A DNA stretch of 64,000 nt. It comes from Mycolicibacterium hodleri (GTDB lineage Bacteria > Actinomycetota > Actinomycetes > Mycobacteriales > Mycobacteriaceae). The position numbers were made by a program, and so were the translations under genes. The stretch is taken from positions 1-64,000 of the forward strand of contig NZ_JACKTL010000046.1 in assembly GCF_025822245.1 (NCBI RefSeq), read 5' to 3'. The notes under the pieces were generated by a model that saw nothing but the letters and a program-made list of their open reading frames with translations, did no database searches and was not told where the DNA came from. Positions 44,692-53,237 of this stretch are shown piece after piece; within the stretch, counting starts at the first letter, position 1; each line of letters begins with the position of its first letter.

Positions 44692-44702
44692 GGGGTCCGA
44701 CA
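44692..44702 (-). promoter_or_regulatory. TGTCGGACCCC element before the 13E12 gene
   Basis: On the minus strand TGTCGGACCCC ends 17 bases before the ATG at 44674. The fragment at 19.7 kb has TGTCGTACCCC at the same 17-base distance. The shared spacing suggests a functional element of the family. Confidence 0.5.
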
Positions 44703-44725
44703 CCCTGCCGTCGCCAAACGACGCG

Positions 44726-46732
44726 CTAGCGCTCCTCGAGCTTGGCCAGCTTCGCCAGCATGTTGTTGTACGCGGCGAGGTCGGCGTCGTCGTCGCGATC
44801 GGCGGCGCGGTCCAGCCGCACGGCGGTCCTCTGATCGCTGCGACGCCACTGGACGAACAAGGCGATCAGCACCAGCACCAACGGGACTTCGCCTGCGGAC
44901 CAAGCGATTCCGCCGCCCAGGCGTTGATCGGCCAGCAGATCGGTGTGCCACGGCAGCTGCAGCGACTTGTAGAAGTCGCCGGCCAGCACGGCCTTGGTGC
45001 CCATCAACACGACGCCGAAGAACGCGTGCAGCGGCAGCGACGCGAACACCACGGCCAGCTTGGCGATGGGCGGTATCGGCCGTGGCGTCGGGTCGACGCC
45101 GATCACCACCCAGTAGAACAGGTAGCCGGTCACCAGGAAGTGCACGTTCATGGCGACGTGCGCAGCGTGGCTGGTGACCGCCACGTCGAAGATCCCGCCG
45201 AAGTAGAGACCATAGAAGCCCGACACGAAGATCACGGTGGCGACGATGGGGTTGGTCAACACCCGTGACACCCGGCTGTGCAACGCCGCCAGCAGCCACT
45301 CCCGTGGGCCGGGTGGACCGTCGGAGCCTGCCGCGGGCAACGCGCGCAACGCCAGGGTGACCGGTGCGCCCAGGACCAACAGCACCGGCACCAGCATCGA
45401 CAGCAGCATGTGGGCGGCCATGTGCATGCTGAACATCGCGGGCATGTAGCGGCCGATCCCCGACGACGAGGCGAACAGCAACAGCGCGCAGCCGCACAGC
45501 CAGGCGACGATCCGTCCCGTCGGCCAGGCGTCGCCGCGCTTGCGCAGCCGCCAGACCCCGGCCAGGTACAACCCGGCGAAGGCGAGGGCCGCGGTGCCGA
45601 GGATCAAGTCGAAGCGCCACTCGAACAGGATCCGCGCGACGGTCGGCGGTCCCGACAGGTCGTAACCGATCTCCACCGCCGTCACCGACGGGTTGAAGAT
45701 GGCCGGCGGCGGTGGCGGCGTGCGGCCCAGCGCGACGGCGATGCCGAACGTCAGGCCGAACACCCCGGCCTCGACCAGCGACAGCTTGATCAGGGCACCC
45801 CGCGCGTCCGGGTCGGCGTTCAGCGACGCCACGCCCCGACGGCGCTGCTGCCAGCCGAGTATGCCGAGCACGACCAACGCCGTGGCCTTGCCGACCAGCA
45901 GCCAGCCGTAGGTGGTGGTGAAGAGATCCTCGAGGCGGACGCGCACCAACGCGTTGACCACCCCGGAGACGGCCATCGCGACGAAGCACCACAGGGCGAT
46001 GACGGAGAACCGTCGGGCGGCGAGGTCGGCGTGCTCGCCGCCGCGCAGGGCGTGGACGAGCAGGGCGATCAGACCGCCGGCCCACAGCGCTCCGGCCATC
46101 AGGTGGATGAACAGGCTGTTGGTGCCCAGGTCGTGGGACCCGCCCGCCGACGAGTGTCCCGTCAGTGCCAGCGGCAGCAGCGTCGCCAGCGCGCCCGCGC
46201 ACAGCAGCGGCGTCCACGACCAGCGCAGCACCGGAATGCTGAGGACTGTCACGATCGCGGCGAGCAACGCGGTCCACCGCCACGCCCCCGCGACGTCGAT
46301 CAGGCTGGCCACCGACCAGATGGCCGTGGGGTCGAGGCGGCTGGTCAGCGGTTGGCCAGTGACGTCGGAGACGGTCAGCGGCACCAGCAGCGCCGCGCAC
46401 ACGGTCCACACACCCGCCGCCACGGTCCCCGTGCGCAATGCTCGGTACCCCGCCGCGTCGAGCACGCCGTTGCGCTGCGGCGGCACCAGGAACGCGGCGA
46501 CCAGGAACGACCCCACCGCGACGACGGCGGCGATCTCACCCGCGGCCCTCACGAACGGCAGCCCGTAATTGGTCACGGGGCCGGGGTTGGGCAGACCGGT
46601 CGCGGTCAACGCATCCGCCAGCGACAACGCGGCAATGCAGGCGGCGGTCGCACCGGCCAGCAGCCCGACGCCAAGCAGGATCGGCCACACCGCGCTGGTA
46701 CGAGTCTGGGCCCGCGCCTCCGTGGTGGTCAT
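44726..46732 (-). CDS. CopD / caa3-type cytochrome oxidase assembly (CtaG-like) fusion membrane protein
   Basis: The 668-residue membrane protein has about 15 hydrophobic segments. The N-terminal half fits CopD copper-resistance protein (segments such as HLMAGALWAGGLIALLVHALRGG). The C-terminal half fits CtaG, the caa3 oxidase assembly factor (MFSMHMAAHMLLSMLVPVLL, HVAMNVHFLVTGYLFYWVVIG), with His/Met positions suited to copper. It should handle copper at the outer face of the membrane for the respiratory oxidase. Mtb Rv0102 has the same plan. The ATG 46732 gives MTTTEARAQTRTSAVW. It lies between the 13E12 pseudogene and plsB2, a location I recall for M. smegmatis but not for M. tuberculosis. 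Confidence 0.88.
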   Translation of the reverse strand: MTTTEARAQTRTSAVWPILLGVGLLAGATAACIAALSLADALTATGLPNPGPVTNYGLPFVRAAGEIAAVVAVGSFLVAAFLVPPQRNGVLDAAGYRALRTGTVAAGVWTVCAALLVPLTVSDVTGQPLTSRLDPTAIWSVASLIDVAGAWRWTALLAAIVTVLSIPVLRWSWTPLLCAGALATLLPLALTGHSSAGGSHDLGTNSLFIHLMAGALWAGGLIALLVHALRGGEHADLAARRFSVIALWCFVAMAVSGVVNALVRVRLEDLFTTTYGWLLVGKATALVVLGILGWQQRRRGVASLNADPDARGALIKLSLVEAGVFGLTFGIAVALGRTPPPPPAIFNPSVTAVEIGYDLSGPPTVARILFEWRFDLILGTAALAFAGLYLAGVWRLRKRGDAWPTGRIVAWLCGCALLLFASSSGIGRYMPAMFSMHMAAHMLLSMLVPVLLVLGAPVTLALRALPAAGSDGPPGPREWLLAALHSRVSRVLTNPIVATVIFVSGFYGLYFGGIFDVAVTSHAAHVAMNVHFLVTGYLFYWVVIGVDPTPRPIPPIAKLAVVFASLPLHAFFGVVLMGTKAVLAGDFYKSLQLPWHTDLLADQRLGGGIAWSAGEVPLVLVLIALFVQWRRSDQRTAVRLDRAADRDDDADLAAYNNMLAKLAKLEER

Positions 46733-46778
46733 GCCAACAGCGTATGGCGCAATGCCGACTTCGCTCCAACCGCGGCCG

Positions 46779-49118
46779 TCAGCCACTCTCCTTGCGCATG
46801 ACCAGCTCGCGGACGAAGAACTGCTCGCGGGAGAACTCCTCGACCTTGCTCATGTCGCCGAGGATGTCGCGCAGCTCACGCAGGAACGCCGCACGCCGCT
46901 CCTCGAGGTCGGCAGCCGGCTTGAGCAGGTTCTGGTCGGCGATCACCTGTCGTGCGGTGGCGAAGAGCAACGCCGAGACCGACTCGTTGCTGCGGACCCT
47001 GTGCTGCGCGATGTACTGACTGCCGACGCCGAGGGCGAGGGTGGTGAGGTCCTTCTCGCCGATCTCCGGCGGCGTGCCGCGAAGGACGTCGGCGACGATT
47101 TCGTAGGCCTCGATGAAGGGTCGAAGTATCGCGCCGGCGACCAGGGGCCGTTTGGCCCGCAGGATCGCGTCGGTCTCCTCACCTCCGACGGCGACGTGCT
47201 GCTCCCAGTCCTCGTGCCAGGACATCTCCTCGGCGATGTGATCGCGGAAGGCCGCGGAGTCGGCGAAGTAGAACTCGAACTTCAGCAGATCCCTCAGCCG
47301 CATCGCCTGGGACCAGAACGCCTCGAGGCGATCGCCGTCGGCGCGGCCCGAGAAGGCAAGGGCCAGTTCGACGATGGCCGTCTCGAGGAACGCGTGGCTG
47401 AGCGTGTTGCGGTAGAAGGCGGCCTCGTGCTCGTCCTCGGGGGCGATGCGCCAGACCGGCTCCCGGCCCCCGTCGATCCGGGTCACCGGATGCCCACCGG
47501 ACAGCGCGTCGACCGCCGCCCGAATGCCCTCGTTGGTGCGCAAGCGCAACGCGCTGTTGGTCATCGGCGTCTTGCTGCGCTGGAGGTAGTCCAACGAGTC
47601 GCGCAGTGTGTGGTGCAGCTGGCCGAGCGTGAGGGCGACGCCGTTGGTGGCGAGCAACACCGCCGACACCAGACCGGTTGCGTTGATGGGGGTGACGCGC
47701 AGGATCCGCCAGGCCACCTCGAACGCCATCTTCTGCATCGCGAGCCTCTTGGCGGCGTCGTCCTCCGTCATCGTGCCGTGCGGCTCACCGAGGTACTCGC
47801 GCATGGACACGGCCTCGGGGAAGCGGACGTAGATCTTGCCGTAGTTGCGATCGCCCTGCGCCTTGATGAAGTTGTACAGCCAGGACAGGCTTTCGGGTGT
47901 CTTCTCCCCGCCGCGGGCGTAGGCGGCGTACTCGGCGGTCTCGTGAAGTTGGTCGAAGCTGATCGACACGGGCTGGAGCAGGATGTCGTCGCTGCGGCCG
48001 GCGAGGTAGGCGTCGGCGACGTAGGCGAGCAGACCGAGCTTGGGCGGCAACATCTTTCCGGTTCTCGACCGGGTGCCCTCGATCGACCAGTTGAGGTTGA
48101 ACCGCTTCTCGACGATGTAACCGACGAACTCCTTGAGCACGTACTTGTAGGTGGGGTCGTCGAGCTTGCGCCGGATGAAGATGACCCCCGAGCGGCGCAT
48201 CAAGGGGCCCATCAGGCCAAAGGAGAGGTTGATGCCGGCGAACGTGAAGACCGGCGGCAACCGATTCTCCTGCATCGCCACCGGCACGATCGCGCCGTCG
48301 AGGTAGGAGCGGTGGGAGAACAGCAGCACCGCAGGATGGGTCTCCAGCGCCACCCGCATCGACTCGATCTCGGCGCGGTCGTAGTCGATGTTCGGGTCGA
48401 AACCCCGGCTGAAGATCGCCCTGCCAAGGGTGGGGATGAGGTCGACGGAGAACCTGCTCCAGCCCGTCGAGAGTTCGTCGAGCATGTCGCCCGCCGACTC
48501 CAGCGTCGCGCCGGGGATCTTCGCCAGCCCTTCGCGAAAGCGCGACGACGCCAACATCTCCGGCTTGATCAGCCGGGGTGACTTGTACTCGGGACCGAGG
48601 AGCCGCAATTCGACGCGGTCGATCGCCAACTCCGCGCGCCGCATCACGAAGTGCGCGAAGTCGCGCGGGTTCTCGGCGACGGTGGTGTCACTCCAGTGCT
48701 GGCGTAGCTCCGACACCTTGGCGGGTTCGCCTGCCACCACCCGGGCCCGCGCCGGATCCTTGTGAAGGATGCTGCGCTGCAACAACTTCGGTGGACGGTA
48801 GGTGTCCCGACCGCTGATCAACGCGACCACCTTGGACCGGGTGGGCAGACCACCGGGAATCCAGAACACGCGCACGGGGAACACCGACCGGTCCTCGTCG
48901 ACGTCGAGCAGTTCGACGAGGCGGGCGAGGGTGGCCGGTGGCGGGTCGCCGTCGGCCGGGAGTTGCAGCACCTCGATGCGGGCTTCGGGGTGCGCCCTGC
49001 GCTGCTCGGCCAGCCACGCGTCGAGCATCTCGACCTCGGCGGGGGTGTCCACCGCCGCGAGCACCAGCGCGTCGTCGGTCGGGGTGAAGCTGTGCAGGGC
49101 GTCAGCGCTTACCTTCAC
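46779..49118 (-). CDS. plsB2: Glycerol-3-phosphate acyltransferase (PlsB-like)
   Basis: PlsB transfers an acyl chain to sn-1 of glycerol-3-phosphate, the first step of phospholipid and triacylglycerol synthesis. The 779-residue protein has a long N-terminal region and the acyltransferase box HRSYLDG (His269 and Asp274 of the HX4D motif). INLSFGLMG, IEGTRSRTGKM and the sn-1-type region around 320-400 follow, then a large helical C-terminal domain. GTG 49118 overlaps the plsC stop (GTGA). An in-frame extension through plsC gives a spurious 1030-residue reading and is not the gene. It is the last gene of the acyltransferase operon. Matches Rv2482c. Confidence 0.95.
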   Translation of the reverse strand: MKVSADALHSFTPTDDALVLAAVDTPAEVEMLDAWLAEQRRAHPEARIEVLQLPADGDPPPATLARLVELLDVDEDRSVFPVRVFWIPGGLPTRSKVVALISGRDTYRPPKLLQRSILHKDPARARVVAGEPAKVSELRQHWSDTTVAENPRDFAHFVMRRAELAIDRVELRLLGPEYKSPRLIKPEMLASSRFREGLAKIPGATLESAGDMLDELSTGWSRFSVDLIPTLGRAIFSRGFDPNIDYDRAEIESMRVALETHPAVLLFSHRSYLDGAIVPVAMQENRLPPVFTFAGINLSFGLMGPLMRRSGVIFIRRKLDDPTYKYVLKEFVGYIVEKRFNLNWSIEGTRSRTGKMLPPKLGLLAYVADAYLAGRSDDILLQPVSISFDQLHETAEYAAYARGGEKTPESLSWLYNFIKAQGDRNYGKIYVRFPEAVSMREYLGEPHGTMTEDDAAKRLAMQKMAFEVAWRILRVTPINATGLVSAVLLATNGVALTLGQLHHTLRDSLDYLQRSKTPMTNSALRLRTNEGIRAAVDALSGGHPVTRIDGGREPVWRIAPEDEHEAAFYRNTLSHAFLETAIVELALAFSGRADGDRLEAFWSQAMRLRDLLKFEFYFADSAAFRDHIAEEMSWHEDWEQHVAVGGEETDAILRAKRPLVAGAILRPFIEAYEIVADVLRGTPPEIGEKDLTTLALGVGSQYIAQHRVRSNESVSALLFATARQVIADQNLLKPAADLEERRAAFLRELRDILGDMSKVEEFSREQFFVRELVMRKESG

Positions 49119-50761
49119 GGTCGCCCCTTCTTCGCCGGAACCGCCTTGGCAGCAGCCTTCTTCGCGGGCGCCTTCTTGGCTGGCACCTTCTTGGCTGCAG
49201 CCTCCTTCGCGGGTGCCTTCTTCGCAGGCGCCTTCTTGGGCGGAGCGGCGGTGCGTTCGTAGAGCGGCGCGCTGGGCAAGACGTCCACGGGCCAGTCCTT
49301 GAGCGTGTCGAGGTAGAGTTGCCGGACCTCGGCGATGCGCTCCGAGAGGTTCTCGGTGGTCCAGTCGTCGACGGAGATCGGCGGGAACACCGCGACGTCG
49401 ACCTTGCCGGCGTTGAACGTGCTCGAGTTGCGCTCGGCGATGACCTCCGCGTTGCGGATGACGATCGGTACCAGCGGCACGCCGGCCGCCATCGCGATTC
49501 GGAACGGCCCCTTCTTGAATTCCCCCACCTCGGTGGTGTCCAACCGCGTGCCCTCGGGTGCGATGAGCACCGAAATGCCCTTGCGCGCAAGCTCTTCGAT
49601 CTTCGCCAGGCTCTCCACGGCGGCCTTCGGATCGTCGCGGTCGATGAAGGCGGCGTCCAGCACCCGGCCGACCGTGCCCATCAGGGGATCCTTCTCGAGC
49701 TCCTTCTTGCCGACGGAGGTGAAGTTGTCGCTGATCAGCCGGCCCGCGATGAACGGGTCGGCCTGGTTGCGGTGGTTGAACAGGAACACCGCGGGCCGCT
49801 TGGCCGTCAGGTTTTCCTCGCCGAGCACGTTGAGGTCGATGCCGATCGAGGTCATCAGCAGCCGGGTCCACGCCGCGGTGAAGAAGTTGACCCCGGTGCG
49901 GCGGTTGCGCGTGAGCAGACCGAGCCCGAGGCCGCCGGCGGCCGCGGGCAGCAGTGAGGCGATCCCGGCCACGGTCCGCAACTGCGCGACGGGGCTGCTG
50001 CCGCTGCGGCTGGTGAACTTGAGGATCGGCCAGCCCCGCTTGACGGCCACCGCCTGCAACTTTCCCGCGGGATTGGTCGGTCGCGGGTTGCCGACCAGGT
50101 ACATCAGTGCGACGTCTTCGTCGCCGTCGGCGTAGAAGTAGCTCTTGGTGAGGTCGACGCCGTTCTTGGCCGAGAACGCCTGCACCGCACGGGCCTTGCC
50201 CGGACCCCAGATGATGGGCGTGCGCACCTCACCGGTGATCAGGCCGTCGTCGTCGGTCTCGAATTGGTTGCTCAGGACGTTGTCGATGCCAAGGAACCGG
50301 GCGACCGGTTCGACCTGCACGGTCAGCGCCGACGAGCTGAGGACGACGGTGTGGCCGCGGGCCTGGTGAGCGCGCACCAGCGCGCGCATCTCCGGATAGA
50401 TGCGCCCCTGCACGTGTTGGACGAACAGTCGCTCGCCGAGCTCGTCGAGGTCGCTGATGGAGTTGCCGTGCAACGTCCGCGCGCCCTTGCCGATCAGGTC
50501 CTCGAACTCCGAGCGGCCCAGTTGGTGGTTGAGCCCGGCCTGCACCATCCCGATGAACTCGCCGACGCTCATCTGGCCGCGCCGCAGTCGATCCTGGGTC
50601 ATCATCACCCCGGTGAAGCCCGCGACCAGCGTGCCGTCGAGGTCGAAGAAGGCACCGACCTCGGGTCCCTCCGGGCTGGCCTCGATCTCGGCGACCGAGC
50701 CGGGCAGCCGAAGGATCACGTTGTCGCCCTGGCGTTCGGGCTGTCCGTTTTGCGAAGTCAT
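49115..50761 (-). CDS. plsC: Bifunctional HAD phosphatase / 1-acyl-glycerol-3-phosphate acyltransferase
   Basis: The 548-residue protein combines two enzymes. The N-terminal HAD-IB (SerB-like) domain has DLDGT with Asp40 and Asp42. The C-terminal PlsC domain has HX4D as NHRNQAD (His330, Asp335) and EGTR at 403-406. It probably makes phosphatidic acid from lysophosphatidic acid. The HAD part may then remove the phosphate to give diacylglycerol, which is inference from the fusion. The last 40 residues or so are Lys/Ala/Pro repeats (units of AKKAP, AKKVP) like a histone H1 tail. ATG 50761 overlaps the stop of the WS/DGAT gene. Matches Rv2483c. Confidence 0.93.
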   Translation of the reverse strand: MTSQNGQPERQGDNVILRLPGSVAEIEASPEGPEVGAFFDLDGTLVAGFTGVMMTQDRLRRGQMSVGEFIGMVQAGLNHQLGRSEFEDLIGKGARTLHGNSISDLDELGERLFVQHVQGRIYPEMRALVRAHQARGHTVVLSSSALTVQVEPVARFLGIDNVLSNQFETDDDGLITGEVRTPIIWGPGKARAVQAFSAKNGVDLTKSYFYADGDEDVALMYLVGNPRPTNPAGKLQAVAVKRGWPILKFTSRSGSSPVAQLRTVAGIASLLPAAAGGLGLGLLTRNRRTGVNFFTAAWTRLLMTSIGIDLNVLGEENLTAKRPAVFLFNHRNQADPFIAGRLISDNFTSVGKKELEKDPLMGTVGRVLDAAFIDRDDPKAAVESLAKIEELARKGISVLIAPEGTRLDTTEVGEFKKGPFRIAMAAGVPLVPIVIRNAEVIAERNSSTFNAGKVDVAVFPPISVDDWTTENLSERIAEVRQLYLDTLKDWPVDVLPSAPLYERTAAPPKKAPAKKAPAKEAAAKKVPAKKAPAKKAAAKAVPAKKGRP

Positions 50762-52266
50762 TGCGGGGCACTCCCATTGGCCGAGGTGGAGACGGACGTG
50801 GCGGACGTGGTGGACACGGACGCGGGTGGGTCGGGGGTGAAGGACGCGGGCGTCGACCGACCCTCACCGCCGAGCGCCAACACCTCGTCGAAGCCGGCCA
50901 GCAGACATCTGGCCCACAACGCCTCGTCGGCGACGGCGGCGCGGTCGTAGCGGGTGGTGATGGTGCAGTAGCCCGCACGGGACACCAGCACCACCATCAT
51001 GGCCACCCCGGGCAATGGACCAATGCCGTAGTGCCGCAATATCTTCGCGCCCGCGATGAAGGTGTCGCCCGGGTAGATGGGCACGTTGCTGGCTTGCACG
51101 TCGGAGTTGACCACCGAGCCGGCCACGGATTCGAGGATGGCGTCGGGCAGCAGGCTGATCAGCGGTGCCATGGCCCCGACCATGTCGATGGCCCGTTCCT
51201 CGCGCTTGCGCATCATCTGGGCGCGTACCTTCGCGATGCGCTTCGCCGGGTCGACGACACCGACCGGGGCCGCGAGATTGACTCCGGCGAACCGGTTTCC
51301 GCCCGCGGGGTCGTCGTCGGAGCGCAAGTTGACCGGCACCGCCATGGGCAGCGACCGGATGGGGATGCCCTTGGCTTCGTGGTAGAGCCGCAGCGCGCCG
51401 CACAGGCCGGCCAGGTACGCGTCGTTGATCGAGCCGCCCGCCGCCTTCGACGCCTTGTGCAAGTCGCTGAACTTGATGTCGATCGCCTCGGTGCGCGAGG
51501 ACATGCTGCGGCGCCGCAGCAGGGGCGACGGATCCGCCACCGGACCCATCACGCGCGCGCTGGATCGGGCGTAGTTGACGACGCCGCCGACCGTGGACAC
51601 CGGATCGCGGACCACCCGGCCGAACAGCGACGCGGCTCCCCCGATGGCGCCGACGATGCCGCCGGCGATCGAGCCGGGAAGTCTGGCGATGCCCTCCCGC
51701 ATGAGGTCGTTGGGCGAGAGGTCCTCGGGGATCGGCAGCGGCGCAACCTTGGCCGGTGGCGGGTCGCGCTCGACGTCGTAGATGTTGGCGAACATCTCGA
51801 TGGCGCCGACGCCGTCGGTGACCGCGTGGCTCAGGTGCAGCATCGTCGCCGCCGTGCCGTCGGCGAGACCTTCCACCAGGGTCGCCGTCCAGAGCGGTCG
51901 CGAGATGTCCATCGGCGACTGCAGGGCGACCTCGGCCAGATCCATCACCTCGCGCAGCGTCCCCGGCGCGGGAACGCGGACCCGTCGCACGTGGAAGTCC
52001 AAGTTGAAGTCGGGGTCGACCACCCACCGCGCCGCCGCCGTGGGCAGGGTTGGCATGACGACCTTTTGACGCAGGCGCAACACCTTTCGGGAGGCGTTCT
52101 CGAAGCGCTCCCGGAAGCGCTCCCAGTCGGGCGTCGTGTCGAGCAGCTCGACGCCCATCAGACCCGACCGCGTGCGAGGGTTCGCCTCACCGCGGTGCAA
52201 CAACTGGTCGACCGCGCTCAGCTCCTCGGGAAGCCCGCTCGCGGCGTTGTCCGGCACGTCGCTCAT
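50758..52266 (-). CDS. WS/DGAT family acyltransferase (wax ester synthase/diacylglycerol acyltransferase-like)
   Basis: The 502-residue protein belongs to the WS/DGAT family that esterifies diacylglycerol or alcohols. The catalytic motif HHxxxDG is present as SHAVTDG (residues 146-152), so the first histidine is serine while the second, His147, and the DG pair are intact. Other family stretches are PLWTATLVEGLADGTAATML, VPVNLRSDD and SNVPIYPGDTFIAGAK, all in the expected order. The C-terminal 35 residues are Ser/Thr-rich. Being the first gene of an operon with plsC and plsB2 (4-base overlaps), it likely uses the diacylglycerol made by them. Matches Rv2484c. Confidence 0.92.
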   Translation of the reverse strand: MSDVPDNAASGLPEELSAVDQLLHRGEANPRTRSGLMGVELLDTTPDWERFRERFENASRKVLRLRQKVVMPTLPTAAARWVVDPDFNLDFHVRRVRVPAPGTLREVMDLAEVALQSPMDISRPLWTATLVEGLADGTAATMLHLSHAVTDGVGAIEMFANIYDVERDPPPAKVAPLPIPEDLSPNDLMREGIARLPGSIAGGIVGAIGGAASLFGRVVRDPVSTVGGVVNYARSSARVMGPVADPSPLLRRRSMSSRTEAIDIKFSDLHKASKAAGGSINDAYLAGLCGALRLYHEAKGIPIRSLPMAVPVNLRSDDDPAGGNRFAGVNLAAPVGVVDPAKRIAKVRAQMMRKREERAIDMVGAMAPLISLLPDAILESVAGSVVNSDVQASNVPIYPGDTFIAGAKILRHYGIGPLPGVAMMVVLVSRAGYCTITTRYDRAAVADEALWARCLLAGFDEVLALGGEGRSTPASFTPDPPASVSTTSATSVSTSANGSAPQ

Positions 52267-52378
52267 CGTCTGTTCGATCTCCTGCCGCCGTCTCCCCGAG
52301 TGCGGGGTCCACGCTAGTCCGCCACCCGGTACCGCGGGTCGCAATACCGGTGTTGCGAGGCGGTTGCCAGCGCCGTGC

Positions 52379-52720
52379 TCAGCTGCCGACCAACGGCTGA
52401 ATCGGGAGTTCGCGGTACGAATCGGCGAACAGCACCCCCGCCTGCTGTCCGTTCCTGCTCGGGGTGATCCGGAGGGTGACCGACGTGCCGTGGGCGCCGG
52501 GGCGGACGTAGTAGCACCGGTCCGTTTCGGGACAGTAGATGGACACGAAGTCGACGACATCCTTGTCCATCGGCGTCGTATGGGTACCGTGTCGATCCGC
52601 CCACGTCGAGCGAAACTGAACCTTGACGGCTCCGGCGCGGGCGGACCGGTACGTCGCCCATGCCTCCGAGCGTAGGGAGTCGTGCGGCGAGTGAATCGCG
52701 GCAATTCCGCTAAAGTGTGT
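52379..52720 (-). pseudogene. PD-(D/E)XK endonuclease relic (group I intron endonuclease type)
   Basis: The frame ending at 52379 reads GAVKVQFRSTW, then a block ending MDKDVVDFVSIYCPETDRCY and TLRITPSRNGQQAGVLFADS, and ending YRELPIQPLVGS. This matches the end of PDDEXK_5-type endonucleases (YCPETDR...Y, RNGQ...AADYEL as I recall). Similarity continues upstream of the only ATG (52570) to about 52720 without any start codon. The N-terminal half with the catalytic acid pair is missing and the usual QxK reads QFR. It therefore looks like a decayed relic, lying next to tRNA-Arg. Confidence 0.65.
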
Positions 52721-52725
52721 GCGCT

Positions 52726-52798
52726 GCCTCCGTAGCTCAGTGGATAGAGCAACCGCCTTCTAAGCGGTTGGTCGCAGGTTCGATCCCTGCCGGGGGCG
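52726..52798 (+). tRNA. tRNA-Arg (anticodon TCT)
   Basis: The 73-base cloverleaf has acceptor stem GCCTCCG/CGGGGGC (one G-U pair) and anticodon stem ACCGC/GCGGT with loop CTTCTAA and anticodon TCT. The T arm is GCAGGTTCGATCCCTGC and the discriminator is G. CCA is encoded at 52799-52801. It is the only gene on the plus strand in this part of the window. Confidence 0.96.
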
Positions 52799-52842
52799 CC
52801 AGGTGTTTCGGCCGCATTCGACCGAATCGTTGGCCGAGACCG

Positions 52843-53223
52843 CTACCCGGACTCGTCGACCAGGCCGGCGAGCAGCCCGCGTAGCTCGTCGGCGTAGGCG
52901 AGGTGCTTGCGCAGCTTGACCGCGCTCTCCTCGGCGGCGGCGTGGCACTCCCGCAACTTCTCGGCCGCCCCACGCCGCCGCTCGTCGGAGGCGTCGCCCT
53001 CGGCGAGCACGTCGACCGCCTCGAGCAGGTCCCGCATCTGCGCCAGGCTGAAGCCCAGCGGCTTCATCCGACGGATCACCAGGAGTCGTTCGACGTCGGC
53101 GTCGGTGTACAGCCGGAAGCCGCCCACCGACCGCGCCGACGGCGTGACCAGCCCGACCTCGTCGTAGTGCCGCACCGTGGCGATCGACAACTCCGTCTTG
53201 GCGGCCACCTGCCCGATCTGCAT
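52843..53223 (-). CDS. MerR family transcriptional regulator
   Basis: The 126-residue protein has a MerR N-terminal winged HTH: MQIGQVAAKTELSIATVRHY with YDEVGLVTPSARSVGGFRLY, then LLVIRRMKPLGFSLAQMRDLL. A helical dimerisation and effector segment follows. It has no obvious metal-binding cysteines besides one in the coiled-coil region, so the ligand is unknown. ATG 53223 has GAGG 6 bases upstream. A GTG at 53229 is possible. It follows the SulP transporter gene by 14 bases on the same strand, and a palindrome upstream of sulP is a candidate operator, so it probably controls the operon. Confidence 0.93.
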   Translation of the reverse strand: MQIGQVAAKTELSIATVRHYDEVGLVTPSARSVGGFRLYTDADVERLLVIRRMKPLGFSLAQMRDLLEAVDVLAEGDASDERRRGAAEKLRECHAAAEESAVKLRKHLAYADELRGLLAGLVDESG

Positions 53224-53237
53224 CTGCACCTCGTCGC

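Noticed and set aside
46779..49871. A 1030-residue PlsB protein beginning inside plsC
   Set aside because: The upstream part reads plsC sequence in another frame. GTG 49118 overlaps the plsC stop as GTGA and gives the family length.
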